Assembly (NCBI RefSeq): GCF_002102185.1
Contig: NZ_LQOW01000006.1
Location: forward strand, 220,077-284,076
Direction: 5' to 3'
Length of the DNA: 64,000 bases
Origin: Mycobacterium fragae
GTDB taxonomy: Bacteria; Actinomycetota; Actinomycetes; Mycobacteriales; Mycobacteriaceae
Below are positions 1-9,281 of this stretch, piece after piece. Made by a program: the position numbers and the translations under genes. The notes under the pieces were generated by a model that saw only the letters and a program-made list of their open reading frames with translations, searched no databases and had not been told where the DNA came from. Position 1 is the stretch's first letter. Each line of letters opens with the position of its first letter.

Positions 1-52
1 TGATGAGCGCCTCGGCTTCCCGCTTCATCTGTTCGTAGTCGTACTCAGGCAT
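1..52 (-). CDS. Partial CDS, N-terminus of an unidentified protein
   Basis: Only the first 17 codons are in the window. The start ATG is on the minus strand at 52, and the visible residues begin MPEYDYEQMKREAEALI. It lies 27 bp downstream of the P450 remnant on the same strand, so it was probably the next gene of that operon and may share the TetR-controlled promoter. The charged N-terminus does not identify a family, so no function is proposed. Confidence 0.5.
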   Translation of the reverse strand, partial: MPEYDYEQMKREAEALI

Positions 53-79
53 GACTGTCTCCCGTCTATGTTGTTGGTT

Positions 80-274
80 TCATGGCACAAGGGCGGGCAT
101 CGACTCCCACCCGCGCACCGTCGAGGTCGGGCTCAGACGGGCGTTGGTCAGATCGACCTCCCACTCGGGGAAGCGTTTGAGCAGTTGTTCAAGGGCGATT
201 CGGCCCTCGGGGTCGGCGTTGAGGACGTCGTCGTATGGGTCGTAGTAGACGTCCTTGCTCGTGCTGATCGTCAC
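80..274 (-). pseudogene. Cytochrome P450 remnant with large internal deletion
   Basis: This 64-codon frame from GTG 274 (81 codons if read from 325) joins two ends of a mycobacterial P450. The first part (TISTSKDVYYDPYDDVLNADP) resembles the usual CYP N-terminus, which normally continues YPVFRRLREEAPLYY. The second part (EGRIALEQLLKRFPEWEVDL, then SPTSTVRGWESMP) resembles the usual C-terminus after the heme-binding cysteine. The roughly 330 residues between, with the I-helix, ExxR and FxxGxxxCxG motifs, are absent, yet the frame is kept. A protein from it could not bind heme. The junction falls at ADP/EGR. The upstream palindrome and the tetR gene suggest the complete gene was TetR-controlled. 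It could still be translated as a short peptide. Confidence 0.75.
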
Positions 275-303
275 GAAATTTGTACTCTCCGATGAACGGC
301 TAG

Positions 304-319
304 CTCTATTCTTGTAGAG
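304..319. promoter_or_regulatory. Candidate TetR operator upstream of the P450 remnant
   Basis: A perfect inverted repeat CTCTA-N6-TAGAG lies about 30 bp upstream of the remnant's start. A close relative, CTCTA-N6-TAGTG, is at 1086-1101 in front of the tetR gene. The two 16-mers share CTCTAT, the central GTAG and the last G. Autoregulation and control of an adjacent P450 operon is the standard arrangement for this family; the link is inferred from the shared motif. Confidence 0.5.
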
Positions 320-364
320 AACCACACTGCGGGTGCAGAGAGCAAGGCCCGGCGGATGTGCTGG

Positions 365-1054
365 TCATGCGCGCCGGCGGCGCGGCTGCGGCGCACCGTC
401 GTGGGTGAGTCGACCCCGTCGCTCACTGCTCAAGATGCCGGCGGCGATGGCCGACAAGACGCCGTCGAGCTGTTCGGGACTGGCGATGATCCGGTCGCCG
501 TGTGCGAATCGCAGCAAAAGCCCATTGATAAACGTCAGCGTGACGTTGCTCAGATCGTCGACGACAGCGGGGGGCAACTTGGCGCCCTGGGGCAACAGCT
601 GCACAACGATGTCGTGGTGCAGTTTGGTGAATGCATCGGTGGCGCGCTGCAGGGTCGCGGCCACGGCAGGATCGCGCGTGGCCTGCATGGTCAGCTCGTA
701 GCGCGCCTTGGTTCGGCTTAGCTGTGGCTCCTCGCCGGATTGGATGACCAGCTTCGCCAACGTGGAGGCCGACGACTCCGCGTCGAGGCCCGCGCTGTCG
801 GCAACCGACTGCAAGCTGGCCAGGTCGAGCTCGGCCACCCGCTCGGCAACCGCGCGCAAAAGCGCTGAGCGCGTCCGGAAGTAGAACGAGGTCGTGCCGT
901 CGGGAACCCCTGCCTTGGCGTCGACTTTCAGATGGCTCAAGCCCTTGGCACCGTCGTCGGCTAGCAACTGGATCGCCGCATCGCATAGTTCGCGGCGGCG
1001 CTGTGCCGGATTGGGCTTGCGTCGGTTCGGTATGGCGGCAGTGTAGCGATCCAT
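365..1054 (-). CDS. TetR/AcrR-family transcriptional regulator
   Basis: A 229-residue protein. Its N-terminal helix-turn-helix (RRRELCDAAIQLLADDGAKG, then AKAGVPDGTTSFYFRTRSAL) is typical of TetR repressors; the C-terminal two thirds form the variable ligand and dimer domain. The ATG at 1054 is preferred because it gives the usual short arm before the HTH; a start at 1078 would add eight residues. The last residues are unusually arginine-rich (PRRRRA). It lies between the P450 remnant on its own strand and a divergent hypothetical gene, and both intergenic spacers carry a related palindrome, so it probably represses itself and the former P450 operon. Its ligand is unknown. Confidence 0.88.
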   Translation of the reverse strand: MDRYTAAIPNRRKPNPAQRRRELCDAAIQLLADDGAKGLSHLKVDAKAGVPDGTTSFYFRTRSALLRAVAERVAELDLASLQSVADSAGLDAESSASTLAKLVIQSGEEPQLSRTKARYELTMQATRDPAVAATLQRATDAFTKLHHDIVVQLLPQGAKLPPAVVDDLSNVTLTFINGLLLRFAHGDRIIASPEQLDGVLSAIAAGILSSERRGRLTHDGAPQPRRRRA

Positions 1055-1085
1055 GGCACTCGGTGTTTCCTTCGACAAGAGATTA

Positions 1086-1101
1086 CTCTATATTCGTAGT
1101 G
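1086..1101. promoter_or_regulatory. Candidate TetR autoregulatory operator
   Basis: CTCTA-N6-TAGTG lies in the short divergent spacer between tetR (start 1054) and the gene at 1109. It matches 12 of 16 positions of the palindrome at 304-319. A repressor bound here would block both divergent promoters. Confidence 0.5.
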
Positions 1102-1108
1102 TCAGCGA

Positions 1109-1633
1109 GTGAACGGACAACATATGGTCGCTCTTCAGGAACTCAGCAGCCCCGCCAAGCGATCGGCGAGGCCTTCATCGGGAATCGTCGACCGTCACCG
1201 GCTGCAGGTGATCGCGCCCGGCGTCGCCGAAGCGGTCACGTCGGCCGGCGGGCTGATCTTTGATCGGGCGATGGCCGGATGGGACGTCACCGTGGTGGTC
1301 GACGGAGAAATAGACGAAGTAGACGATCGGCCCATACGCATATTGGGCGCCAGGGTCGCGCCGCTGTCGCCGGGACCGGCCTGCCTTGCCGTCGCCGCCG
1401 ACATGCTGGTCAAAAGCGAAGCCGTCCGTCGAGTAGTCCTCGCGGCGCTCAACAGCCGGATGACCGAGGTCCTGCTCTGGGGCCGGGGCTACGCGCCCGG
1501 ACTGAAGTGCACCCTGGCCGCGGTCCACCACCGGCCGAGCGCCGCCGCTCACGTGTTCAAATCTCATGCCCTGGCGGCCGGTGGCACTTCCTGCGCGGCG
1601 ATGGCCGACGAGGGTTTCTTCTCGGCGACCTGA
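1109..1633 (+). CDS. Hypothetical mycobacterial protein
   Basis: A 174-residue protein from GTG 1109, or 169 residues from ATG 1124; neither start has a strong Shine-Dalgarno sequence, and a leaderless transcript is possible. There is no signal peptide or membrane segment. The central region (GVAEAVTSAGGLIFDRAMAG, then WDVTVVVDG) looks like a compact alpha/beta protein, but I do not recognise a catalytic motif. It is transcribed divergently from tetR across the candidate operator, so TetR may control it. It ends 9 bp before the convergent methyltransferase gene. Function unknown. Confidence 0.7.
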   Translation: MNGQHMVALQELSSPAKRSARPSSGIVDRHRLQVIAPGVAEAVTSAGGLIFDRAMAGWDVTVVVDGEIDEVDDRPIRILGARVAPLSPGPACLAVAADMLVKSEAVRRVVLAALNSRMTEVLLWGRGYAPGLKCTLAAVHHRPSAAAHVFKSHALAAGGTSCAAMADEGFFSAT

Positions 1634-1642
1634 CGAACGCCG

Positions 1643-3434
<1,792 letters not shown>

Positions 3435-3435
3435 C

Positions 3436-4095
3436 ATGCGGCTGTGCATCGTGGCGGCGGTCGCCCTGCTGCTTGCGGCGTGTGGCCAGGCAGGTGAAAC
3501 TACGGCGCCATCGCGCAGCGCACCCGCTCGCCGTATCAACCCCGCGAAGATCAAGCGGGTGGGCGGCGAACTTCCGCCCGGTTACGAAGTGAGCGCCGTA
3601 TCGGATACGCCCGATCCGCCTACGATCTGGGGTCTTGGCGGCGGCTGGACGGCCGATCCCGCGCGCTGCGCGGTATTGGCCGACCCGGCCGATAGGCAAG
3701 GCGTGTCCGCTCAAGGTATCTCGGGCTCGGGTGCCGGCGGCATTGTCTATGCGCTGGTCGTCGCTGCACCGAGGGGCCCGGTGGCGCTGGACCAGACCGT
3801 GGTTGCGGGCTGCCCGCATTGGAGCATGTCGAGCGGGCGCGCGACGTCCCGGGTTCATCTCATCGAGTCGCCACGCATCGACGGGGCCCAAACCCTCGGC
3901 ATGGCCGCCGACACCACGACTTCGGTCGAAGGCGGTAATGAAATCGTCTCCCGCGCAAGCACCTTCACCGCGTACCTCGGCGACTATTATGCGTTCACCA
4001 CACTGATCAGCGACCCGGGCGCGGCACATCCGCCGTTGCCACCGCAATTCGCGGCAGACCTGCTGGTGAAATCCGTGTCGGCATTACGCAGCTGA
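3436..4095 (+). CDS. Lipoprotein, DUF5642-like (Rv0999-type), copy 1
   Basis: A 219-residue protein with a lipoprotein signal: a short hydrophobic segment ending in the lipobox LAAC (residues 13-16). Processing at C16 would leave it anchored to the outer face of the membrane. The mature part begins with a low-complexity spacer, then INPAKIKRVGGELPPGYEVS and a globular domain ending LLVKSVSALRS. The gene at 4122 has the same plan and a nearly identical C-terminus (LLVKSVAAVRS), so the pair arose by tandem duplication. Its place after pat matches Rv0999. The DUF5642 assignment is from memory; the function is unknown. Confidence 0.8.
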   Translation: MRLCIVAAVALLLAACGQAGETTAPSRSAPARRINPAKIKRVGGELPPGYEVSAVSDTPDPPTIWGLGGGWTADPARCAVLADPADRQGVSAQGISGSGAGGIVYALVVAAPRGPVALDQTVVAGCPHWSMSSGRATSRVHLIESPRIDGAQTLGMAADTTTSVEGGNEIVSRASTFTAYLGDYYAFTTLISDPGAAHPPLPPQFAADLLVKSVSALRS

Positions 4096-4121
4096 CGACG
4101 GGTGCGTTAGATTGGCCCCCG

Positions 4122-4778
4122 ATGAAGAGGATGGCCGTCGCGATTGCAAGCGCCTTTTTGCTGGCGGCATGCTCATCGGCAGGGTCGTCGGAAACCACCT
4201 CGGCCGATATCACGAAGATTTCTCAAGTGAAGTCGAGCTTCGGGCCGGATTATCAGGTCAAGGACATCCCGAAGACCGGTGTCGATCCCAGGGTGTTGTC
4301 GACGCACAAGCTGCCGCCGGGGTTGAGGTTCGACCCCGCGGACTGCGCGAAATTCGTGGCGGGCCAGGAGATGCCACCGGGGCTACAGGGCAACATGGCC
4401 GCGGTGTCTGCCGAGGGCGACGGCAACCGCTTCATTGCGATCGCCCTGCAGACGTCGCAAGCTGTGCCGTTCACCGACCCTGGGCCACACTGCCAGAAAG
4501 TCGGATTCGACGGGGGCAAGGTGCGCGGTGTCATCGAGGTCGTCGACGTCCCGCAGATCGACGGCACCCGCACGCTGGGAGTGCACCGGATACTGCAAAC
4601 GACCATCGACGGTCAGCAACGCAGCGGCGAGCTATACAACTACTCCGCGCACTTCGGGGAGTACCAGGTGATCGTCACCGCCAACCCGCTGGTCGCACCC
4701 GGCAAGCCGGTCGCCCCCGTCGACACCAACCGTGCGCGTGACTTACTCGTCAAATCGGTCGCCGCGGTCCGGAGCTAG
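4122..4778 (+). CDS. Lipoprotein, DUF5642-like, copy 2
   Basis: A 218-residue paralogue of the preceding protein. The lipobox LAAC is at residues 14-17 after a positively charged MKRM start. The mature protein keeps the shared features: an ITKIS segment, a YQVKDI strand, the cysteine pair region (DCAKF and HCQKVG), a PQIDGTRTLG block and the terminal LLVKSVAAVRS. A gap of only 26 bp from copy 1 implies one transcript with pat and copy 1. The 3' end overlaps the convergent AlkB-like gene by 4 bp. Function unknown; probably a cell-envelope protein. Confidence 0.8.
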   Translation: MKRMAVAIASAFLLAACSSAGSSETTSADITKISQVKSSFGPDYQVKDIPKTGVDPRVLSTHKLPPGLRFDPADCAKFVAGQEMPPGLQGNMAAVSAEGDGNRFIAIALQTSQAVPFTDPGPHCQKVGFDGGKVRGVIEVVDVPQIDGTRTLGVHRILQTTIDGQQRSGELYNYSAHFGEYQVIVTANPLVAPGKPVAPVDTNRARDLLVKSVAAVRS

Positions 4779-5371
4779 CGCACATCCCTGGGTCGGAACT
4801 GGATGCTGACCCTCGGTCCCGCGCACACGGATGTCTTGGGAACCGAGTGCTCCCAGGTGCGCTGGCATGATCCGCCCATCACCAACAAATCGCCGTGAGC
4901 CTGCGGCAGTCGCAACGACGCTCCACCGCCGCGTGGCCGCAACGCGAAGGTGCGAGTCGCGCCGAGGCTGACGATCGCCACCATCGTGTCTTCGGTGCTG
5001 CTGCGGCCGATGGTGTCGCCGTGCCAGGCGACACTGTCGGACCCGTCGCGATAGAGGCACAGGCCCACGGTGGTGAACGGCTCGCCCAGCTCGCCGGCGT
5101 AGATGTCGTTGAGCCGGCGCCGCAGCCGGGAAAGCCGCGGATGCGGCGGGTCCTCGACGCTCAGGTCATGGAAGCTCACCAGGCGCGGCACGTCGACCAC
5201 CCGGTCATACATCGGGCGGCGCTCGGCGCGCCAGGGCACGTTCGTCAGCAGCTCGTCGAAGAGCTCGTCGGCGCCGCTCAGCCAGCCGGAACGGATGTCG
5301 ATCCACGCGCCGTCACCGAGCGCGCGGCGCTCGTTGCAGTCGAACAGCGACTCCTGTACCGCAATCGCCAC
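4775..5371 (-). CDS. AlkB-like 2-oxoglutarate/Fe(II) dioxygenase (Rv1000c-like)
   Basis: A 198-residue protein with the full iron and cosubstrate set of the AlkB fold: the HxD pair H117/D119 (WHGDTIG), the distal H175 (WEHSVPK) and the 2-oxoglutarate arginines R187 and R193 (PRVSIQFRPR). AlkB enzymes oxidatively remove alkyl groups from damaged bases; this shorter form resembles the ALKBH2/3-like branch found in actinobacteria. Cytosolic. It converges on the second lipoprotein gene with a 4-bp overlap and matches the position of Rv1000c. Whether it repairs DNA or RNA, or modifies a protein, cannot be told from sequence. Confidence 0.88.
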   Translation of the reverse strand: MAIAVQESLFDCNERRALGDGAWIDIRSGWLSGADELFDELLTNVPWRAERRPMYDRVVDVPRLVSFHDLSVEDPPHPRLSRLRRRLNDIYAGELGEPFTTVGLCLYRDGSDSVAWHGDTIGRSSTEDTMVAIVSLGATRTFALRPRGGGASLRLPQAHGDLLVMGGSCQRTWEHSVPKTSVCAGPRVSIQFRPRDVR

Positions 5372-5405
5372 GGCGGCCAGTTTATCGCACGGACGTTCGA
5401 AGGCT

Positions 5406-5837
5406 CTACAGCCGTACCGGGCCGGGCCCCTGCGCGGCCAGCACGTCGCCTGGATTGGACAGTGCGCAGCTGCGCAGGCTCAGGCAACCGCAGCCGATGC
5501 AATCGGCGAGGTTGTCGCGCAGCCGCTGAAGGTGCAGGATCCGGTCGTCTAAGTCGGCCCGCCAGCCGGCGGACAGCCGCGCCCAGTCTTTGCTGGTCGG
5601 CACCCGGTCGCTGGGCAGGGTGGCCAGCGCCTCGCGAACGCGGGCCAGCGGAATGCCCAGTCGCTGCGACATCCTAATGAATGCGACGCGGCGCAGCGTG
5701 TCGCGAGCGTAGCGGCGCTGGTTGCCCGACGTGCGCCGACTTGTGATCAGCCCCTGCCGCTCGTAGAAGTGCAGAGCTGAGATCGCCACGCCGGCCCGGG
5801 CGGCCAGTTCACCGGGCGACAGCTCCTGGGAATTCAT
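5406..5837 (-). CDS. soxR: Redox-sensitive transcriptional activator SoxR (MerR family)
   Basis: A 143-residue MerR-family regulator. The winged HTH is at the N-terminus (LAARAGVAISALHFYERQGL), followed by the dimer coiled coil (about 75-110) and the [2Fe-2S] motif CIGCGCLSLRSC (C113, C116, C118, C124), the CX2CXCX5C pattern that defines SoxR. Oxidation of the cluster by redox-cycling compounds or NO activates transcription. The start codon is next to an imperfect palindrome that may be its own operator. No obvious target gene lies beside it. M. tuberculosis has arcA in this neighbourhood, so soxR and the DUF559 gene are accessory relative to that genome. Confidence 0.93.
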   Translation of the reverse strand: MNSQELSPGELAARAGVAISALHFYERQGLITSRRTSGNQRRYARDTLRRVAFIRMSQRLGIPLARVREALATLPSDRVPTSKDWARLSAGWRADLDDRILHLQRLRDNLADCIGCGCLSLRSCALSNPGDVLAAQGPGPVRL

Positions 5838-5859
5838 ACCTAAACCATACTTGAGCTCT
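5838..5859. promoter_or_regulatory. Possible SoxR autoregulatory site
   Basis: Read on the minus strand, this carries CTCAAGTATGGTTTAGGT directly before the soxR start. Its left half matches the CTCAAGT half of the usual SoxR box, but the right half is degenerate. It sits where a MerR-family regulator would overlap its own promoter. Weak evidence. Confidence 0.3.
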
Positions 5860-5861
5860 TA

Positions 5862-5923
5862 CGCGAGATAGAAGCCACGGCTGTGATTTCAGGCGGCGTC
5901 ACGACCCTGGCTGCTATCTCGCG
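5862..5923. repeat. Inverted repeat pair at the 3' end of the DUF559 gene
   Basis: The left arm (5862-5885, CGCGAGATAGAAGCCACGGC...) and an inverted right arm (5903-5923) pair with only two mismatches. The right arm lies inside the last codons of the DUF559 gene. The same arm sequence occurs twice more at 6801-6862 beyond the other end of that gene. Either hairpin could terminate transcription, but sharing one sequence at both ends of one gene suggests a repeat family or cassette boundary. Confidence 0.7.
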
Positions 5924-6767
5924 GCGGGCGGTCGTAACCGCGACGGACAAAGGCGTGGCGCACGCGCTGCAGAATGTCGGCCGGGTGGCTCTCAATCACG
6001 ACGCGAATAATGATCCAGCCCTTGCGCTCGAGCATCTCGATGCGGGCGATATCCCGGAGAAATTGGTGTCGACTGGTGCGGTGATGATCACCGTCGTACT
6101 CAACGCCGATTTTGAGGTCTTCCCAACCCATGTCGACAAATGCCGTCATCGCTCCGTCTGTTACCCGGATCTGAGTGGTTGGACGCGGAAACCCGGCGTC
6201 GACCAAGAGCAACCGCAGCCAAGATTCCTTGGGTGACTCGGCGCCGGCGTCCATCAGGTCGATAAATTCCCGGGCGCGTTTGTTCCCGCGTGCACCGGGA
6301 TAACGATTCACCAGGCGTAGCACGTCCATCTGTTTCATGCCTGTCGCTCTCGCTAGCGCGTCGAGGTGGGCGATGGCCATCGTTCGCGGGAGATGTCGAG
6401 CGAGGTCGAATCCCGTTCTCGCTGGCGTCGCAATAGGTAGTCCCTCAACAGACATCACTTCGTCGGGCTGGAATCGCTCGTTGCGAACGATCGTGCCGGG
6501 CGGGCGATGATTGTTGCGCCAGAGCAATTCGACCGGCGCGTACTCGTCGACCCACTCCGCGCCGTGCAGTGCCGCAGCTGCGCGTCCGGTGATCACCGCT
6601 CTACGGCCCGACCACAGCCATGCGCCGATGGTCATCAGCTCCAGCGATCGGCACAGCGATTTCGGGATGTAGACATCCGGAAGGATTGGCCGGTAGTTCC
6701 AGCGCAGCTGGCCACGGGTGAGCGAGCCTTGAGCAATGGCTTCGCTGCCGATGATGACCTCGTCCAT
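5889..6767 (-). CDS. DUF559 nuclease-like protein with AbiEi-type N-terminal region
   Basis: A 292-residue protein of a type abundant in mycobacteria. The N-terminal half (MDEVIIGSEA, then LTRGQLRWNYRPILPDVYIP) is the winged-helix region related to AbiEi antitoxins. The C-terminal part carries a Vsr/PD-(D/E)xK-like DUF559 core: E181, D212 (AFVDMGW) and E223-Y-D-G-D (GVEYDGDHH), then LRDIARIEMLERKGW. ATG 6767 matches the family N-terminus; 6797 is also open. The gene is framed on both sides by the same inverted repeat. Nuclease activity is inferred from the fold only; no toxin or partner gene is adjacent. Confidence 0.82.
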   Translation of the reverse strand: MDEVIIGSEAIAQGSLTRGQLRWNYRPILPDVYIPKSLCRSLELMTIGAWLWSGRRAVITGRAAAALHGAEWVDEYAPVELLWRNNHRPPGTIVRNERFQPDEVMSVEGLPIATPARTGFDLARHLPRTMAIAHLDALARATGMKQMDVLRLVNRYPGARGNKRAREFIDLMDAGAESPKESWLRLLLVDAGFPRPTTQIRVTDGAMTAFVDMGWEDLKIGVEYDGDHHRTSRHQFLRDIARIEMLERKGWIIIRVVIESHPADILQRVRHAFVRRGYDRPPRDSSQGRDAA

Positions 6768-6800
6768 GCATGCGATCGTTGCGCTCAGCACCGACACGTT

Positions 6801-6862
6801 CGCGAGTCAGAAGCCACGGCTGTGGAAGAGCGCAAAACCACAGCCCTGGCTTCTATCTCGCG
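6801..6862. repeat. Inverted repeat between DUF559 gene and pmt; likely hairpin terminator
   Basis: Arms 6801-6825 and 6838-6862 form a stem of about 24 bp around a 12-base loop. The outer arm, read on the minus strand, matches 5862-5885 over CGCGAGATAGAAGCCA and GGCTGTG with two mismatches in about 27 bases. It follows the pmt stop by 8 bp on the minus strand and so probably terminates pmt. Confidence 0.75.
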
Positions 6863-6869
6863 CTGAGAA

Positions 6870-8420
6870 CTAGCGCCAACTGGGCAGCCAGATCTCCATG
6901 TTCCAGGTGGACGGCGAAATCGGCTGCCCGGTAAGCACGGGAAACAGCCACGCGAAGTTCGTCAGCACGAGGGCCACGTAACAGGACACGGCGATGAGCG
7001 AAAGGGTACGACGCTCGGCATTTTGTCCGGGCCTATACAGGACGTCGCCGCAGATCAACGCGATCGCCATCACGAGAAACGGCGCCATGGTGGCCGCATA
7101 GAAGAAGTACATTTGCCGGTCGATGTCGGCAAACCACGGCAGCCAGCCCGCGCAGTAGCCGACTAGCACCACGGCGTAGCGCCAGTCGCGGCGCACGAAT
7201 GTCCGCCAGCACGCGTAGCCGAGTACCGGCAGCGAGAGCCACCAGAGCGCCGGCGTGCCGACCAGCATGAGCGCTTTCACGCACGACTGCGCGCCGCAGC
7301 CGGGAACGTTCTGCTGGTCGATGGCATAGAGCACTGGTCGCAGGCTCATCGGCCATGCCCACGGCTTGGATTCCCACGGGTGGTAGTTGCCCGCGGAATT
7401 GGTTAACCCGGCGTGAAATTGGTAGGCCTTGTAGGTGTAATGCCACAGCGACCGGATGGCGTCGGGCAGCGGGAAACGGCTGTGCGGTCCGATCGACTGG
7501 CCGACCTCGTGTCGGTCGATCGCCGTCTCGGAGGCGAACCATGGTGCGTAGCAAGCCAAATACACGGCAAACGGAATGAGCAGCAACGCATAGCCGGTCG
7601 GCGCAATGTCGCGGCGGATCACTCCGAGCCATGGGCGCAGCACGCGATATTGCCGGCGCGCCGCGATGTCGAACGCCAACGACATCAGCCCGAAGAACGC
7701 CACGAAGTACAGCCCGGACCACTTTGTCGCACAAGCCAATCCGAGCAGCACGCCGGCGCCGAAGCGCCACCAGCGCACTCCCAGGCGCGGTCCCCACACC
7801 GTCTCGGTGATGCGGCCTTCGGTCAGCGCGATGTGCATGCGCTCTCGCACCTGATCGCGGTCGACGACCAGCGCACCGAAGGCGGCGACCACGAAGAACG
7901 CCAAGAAGCCGTCGAGCAGCGCGGTTCGTGACGCGACGAAGTTGACCCCGTCGGCGATGAGCAGCAGCCCGGCGATGGCGCCGACCAACGTGGAGCGGCT
8001 TATCCGCCGCACAATCCGCACCACGAGCGCCACCATGACCACGCCGAGCAGCGCACCAATGAACCGCCAACCCACCCCGTTGTAGCCGAAGATCGCCTCA
8101 CCGATCGCGACCAGCTGCTTGCCGACCGGCGGGTGAACCACCAACCCGTATCCCGGGTTGTCCTCGACCCCGTGGTTGTGCAGCATCTGCCATGCCTGTG
8201 GCGCGTAATGCTTCTCGTCGAAAATCGGTGTGCCCGCGTCCGTCGGCGAACCGAGGTTCACAAACCGGGTCACCGCCGCCAGCGCGGTGATCACGGCGGT
8301 CACAACCCAGCCGTGTAGCCGGTCGACGGGCCCGAAGTCGGGAACCGGCATCAGCGGCCCGGGGCTGATGACAGGTACTGCCCGCTCCTCGGTCGCGGCG
8401 TCGAGAGGCGGGGCGGTCAT
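6870..8420 (-). CDS. pmt: Protein O-mannosyltransferase (Rv1002c-like)
   Basis: A 516-residue polytopic membrane protein of the GT39/PMT family, close to the 522 residues I recall for M. tuberculosis Pmt. It transfers mannose from polyprenyl-phosphate-mannose to Ser/Thr of secreted proteins during Sec export. The first extracytoplasmic loop has the catalytic acidic pair D68-E69 (IFDEKHYAPQAW), and about eleven hydrophobic segments follow. The C-terminus is the conserved MEIWLPSWR. ATG 8420 is chosen from the conserved N-terminus (MTAPPLDAATEE); the longer upstream frame is antisense to rsmI. It is divergent from rsmI by 24 bp. Confidence 0.95.
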   Translation of the reverse strand: MTAPPLDAATEERAVPVISPGPLMPVPDFGPVDRLHGWVVTAVITALAAVTRFVNLGSPTDAGTPIFDEKHYAPQAWQMLHNHGVEDNPGYGLVVHPPVGKQLVAIGEAIFGYNGVGWRFIGALLGVVMVALVVRIVRRISRSTLVGAIAGLLLIADGVNFVASRTALLDGFLAFFVVAAFGALVVDRDQVRERMHIALTEGRITETVWGPRLGVRWWRFGAGVLLGLACATKWSGLYFVAFFGLMSLAFDIAARRQYRVLRPWLGVIRRDIAPTGYALLLIPFAVYLACYAPWFASETAIDRHEVGQSIGPHSRFPLPDAIRSLWHYTYKAYQFHAGLTNSAGNYHPWESKPWAWPMSLRPVLYAIDQQNVPGCGAQSCVKALMLVGTPALWWLSLPVLGYACWRTFVRRDWRYAVVLVGYCAGWLPWFADIDRQMYFFYAATMAPFLVMAIALICGDVLYRPGQNAERRTLSLIAVSCYVALVLTNFAWLFPVLTGQPISPSTWNMEIWLPSWR

Positions 8421-8444
8421 CACCCCGATCGTAGGCTGTTCGCC

Positions 8445-9281
8445 ATGACCGCTGGCCGATTGCTGCTGGGCGCGACGCCGTTGGGTCAGCCGTCCGATGC
8501 GTCGCCGCGGCTGATCGAGGCCCTGGGGTCGGCCGATGTGGTGGCCGCGGAAGACACCCGTCGGGTGCGGACACTGGCCAGGGCGCTCGAGGTTCGGATC
8601 ACCGGCAAGGTGGTCAGCTTTTTCGATCATGTCGAGGCGTCGCGGGTGCCTGCCTTGGTCGACGAGATCGCCGCCGGCGCCACCGTGCTGGTGGTCAGCG
8701 ACGCGGGGATGCCGCTGATCAGCGACCCGGGGCACCGACTGGTGTCGGCCTGCGTCGACGCGGGCCTGCCGGTGCGGTGCCTGCCGGGCCCGTCGGCGGT
8801 CACCACTGCGCTGGCTGTGTCCGGACTGCCGTCGGACAGGTTCTGTTTCGAGGGTTTCGTCCCGCGCAAGCAGTCGGCACGACGGGCCTGGCTGGCGTCG
8901 CTCGAACACGAGCAGCGCACGTGTGTATTCTTCGAATCGCCACGCCGGCTGCCGGCCTGTTTGCGAGATGCGGTCGAGCAGCTCGGCGGGGCCCGTCGCG
9001 CGGTGGTCTGCCGTGAGCTGACCAAGGTGCACGAGGAGGTGGTCCGTGGATCGCTGGCCGAGCTGGCGACCTGGGCGGCCGACGGTGTGCTCGGCGAGAT
9101 TACCGTCGTGCTGGCGGGCGCCACGCCGCGCGCCGACCTAGCGCCGCTGGTTGCGGAGGTGGAAAACCTGACGCGCCAAGGGATTCGCGTCAAGGACGCC
9201 TGCGCGCAGGTGATCGCCGCGACGCCCGGCGCACCATCACGGCGCGACCTCTACGACGCCGTGCTGCGGTCTAGACGCTGA
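8445..9281 (+). CDS. rsmI: 16S rRNA 2'-O-ribose C1402 methyltransferase RsmI
   Basis: A 278-residue tetrapyrrole-methylase-fold enzyme that methylates the ribose of C1402 in the decoding centre of 16S rRNA using SAM. Visible family blocks are LLLGATPLGQPSD (4-18), AAEDTRR, SDAGMPLISDPGH, LPGPSAVTTALAVSGLP and FFESPRRL. The C-terminus keeps the small helical domain with SRRDLYDAVL. Length and order match Rv1003. The last 45 bases overlap the convergent pabB 3' end. Rv1004c, next in M. tuberculosis, is absent here. Confidence 0.94.
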   Translation: MTAGRLLLGATPLGQPSDASPRLIEALGSADVVAAEDTRRVRTLARALEVRITGKVVSFFDHVEASRVPALVDEIAAGATVLVVSDAGMPLISDPGHRLVSACVDAGLPVRCLPGPSAVTTALAVSGLPSDRFCFEGFVPRKQSARRAWLASLEHEQRTCVFFESPRRLPACLRDAVEQLGGARRAVVCRELTKVHEEVVRGSLAELATWAADGVLGEITVVLAGATPRADLAPLVAEVENLTRQGIRVKDACAQVIAATPGAPSRRDLYDAVLRSRR

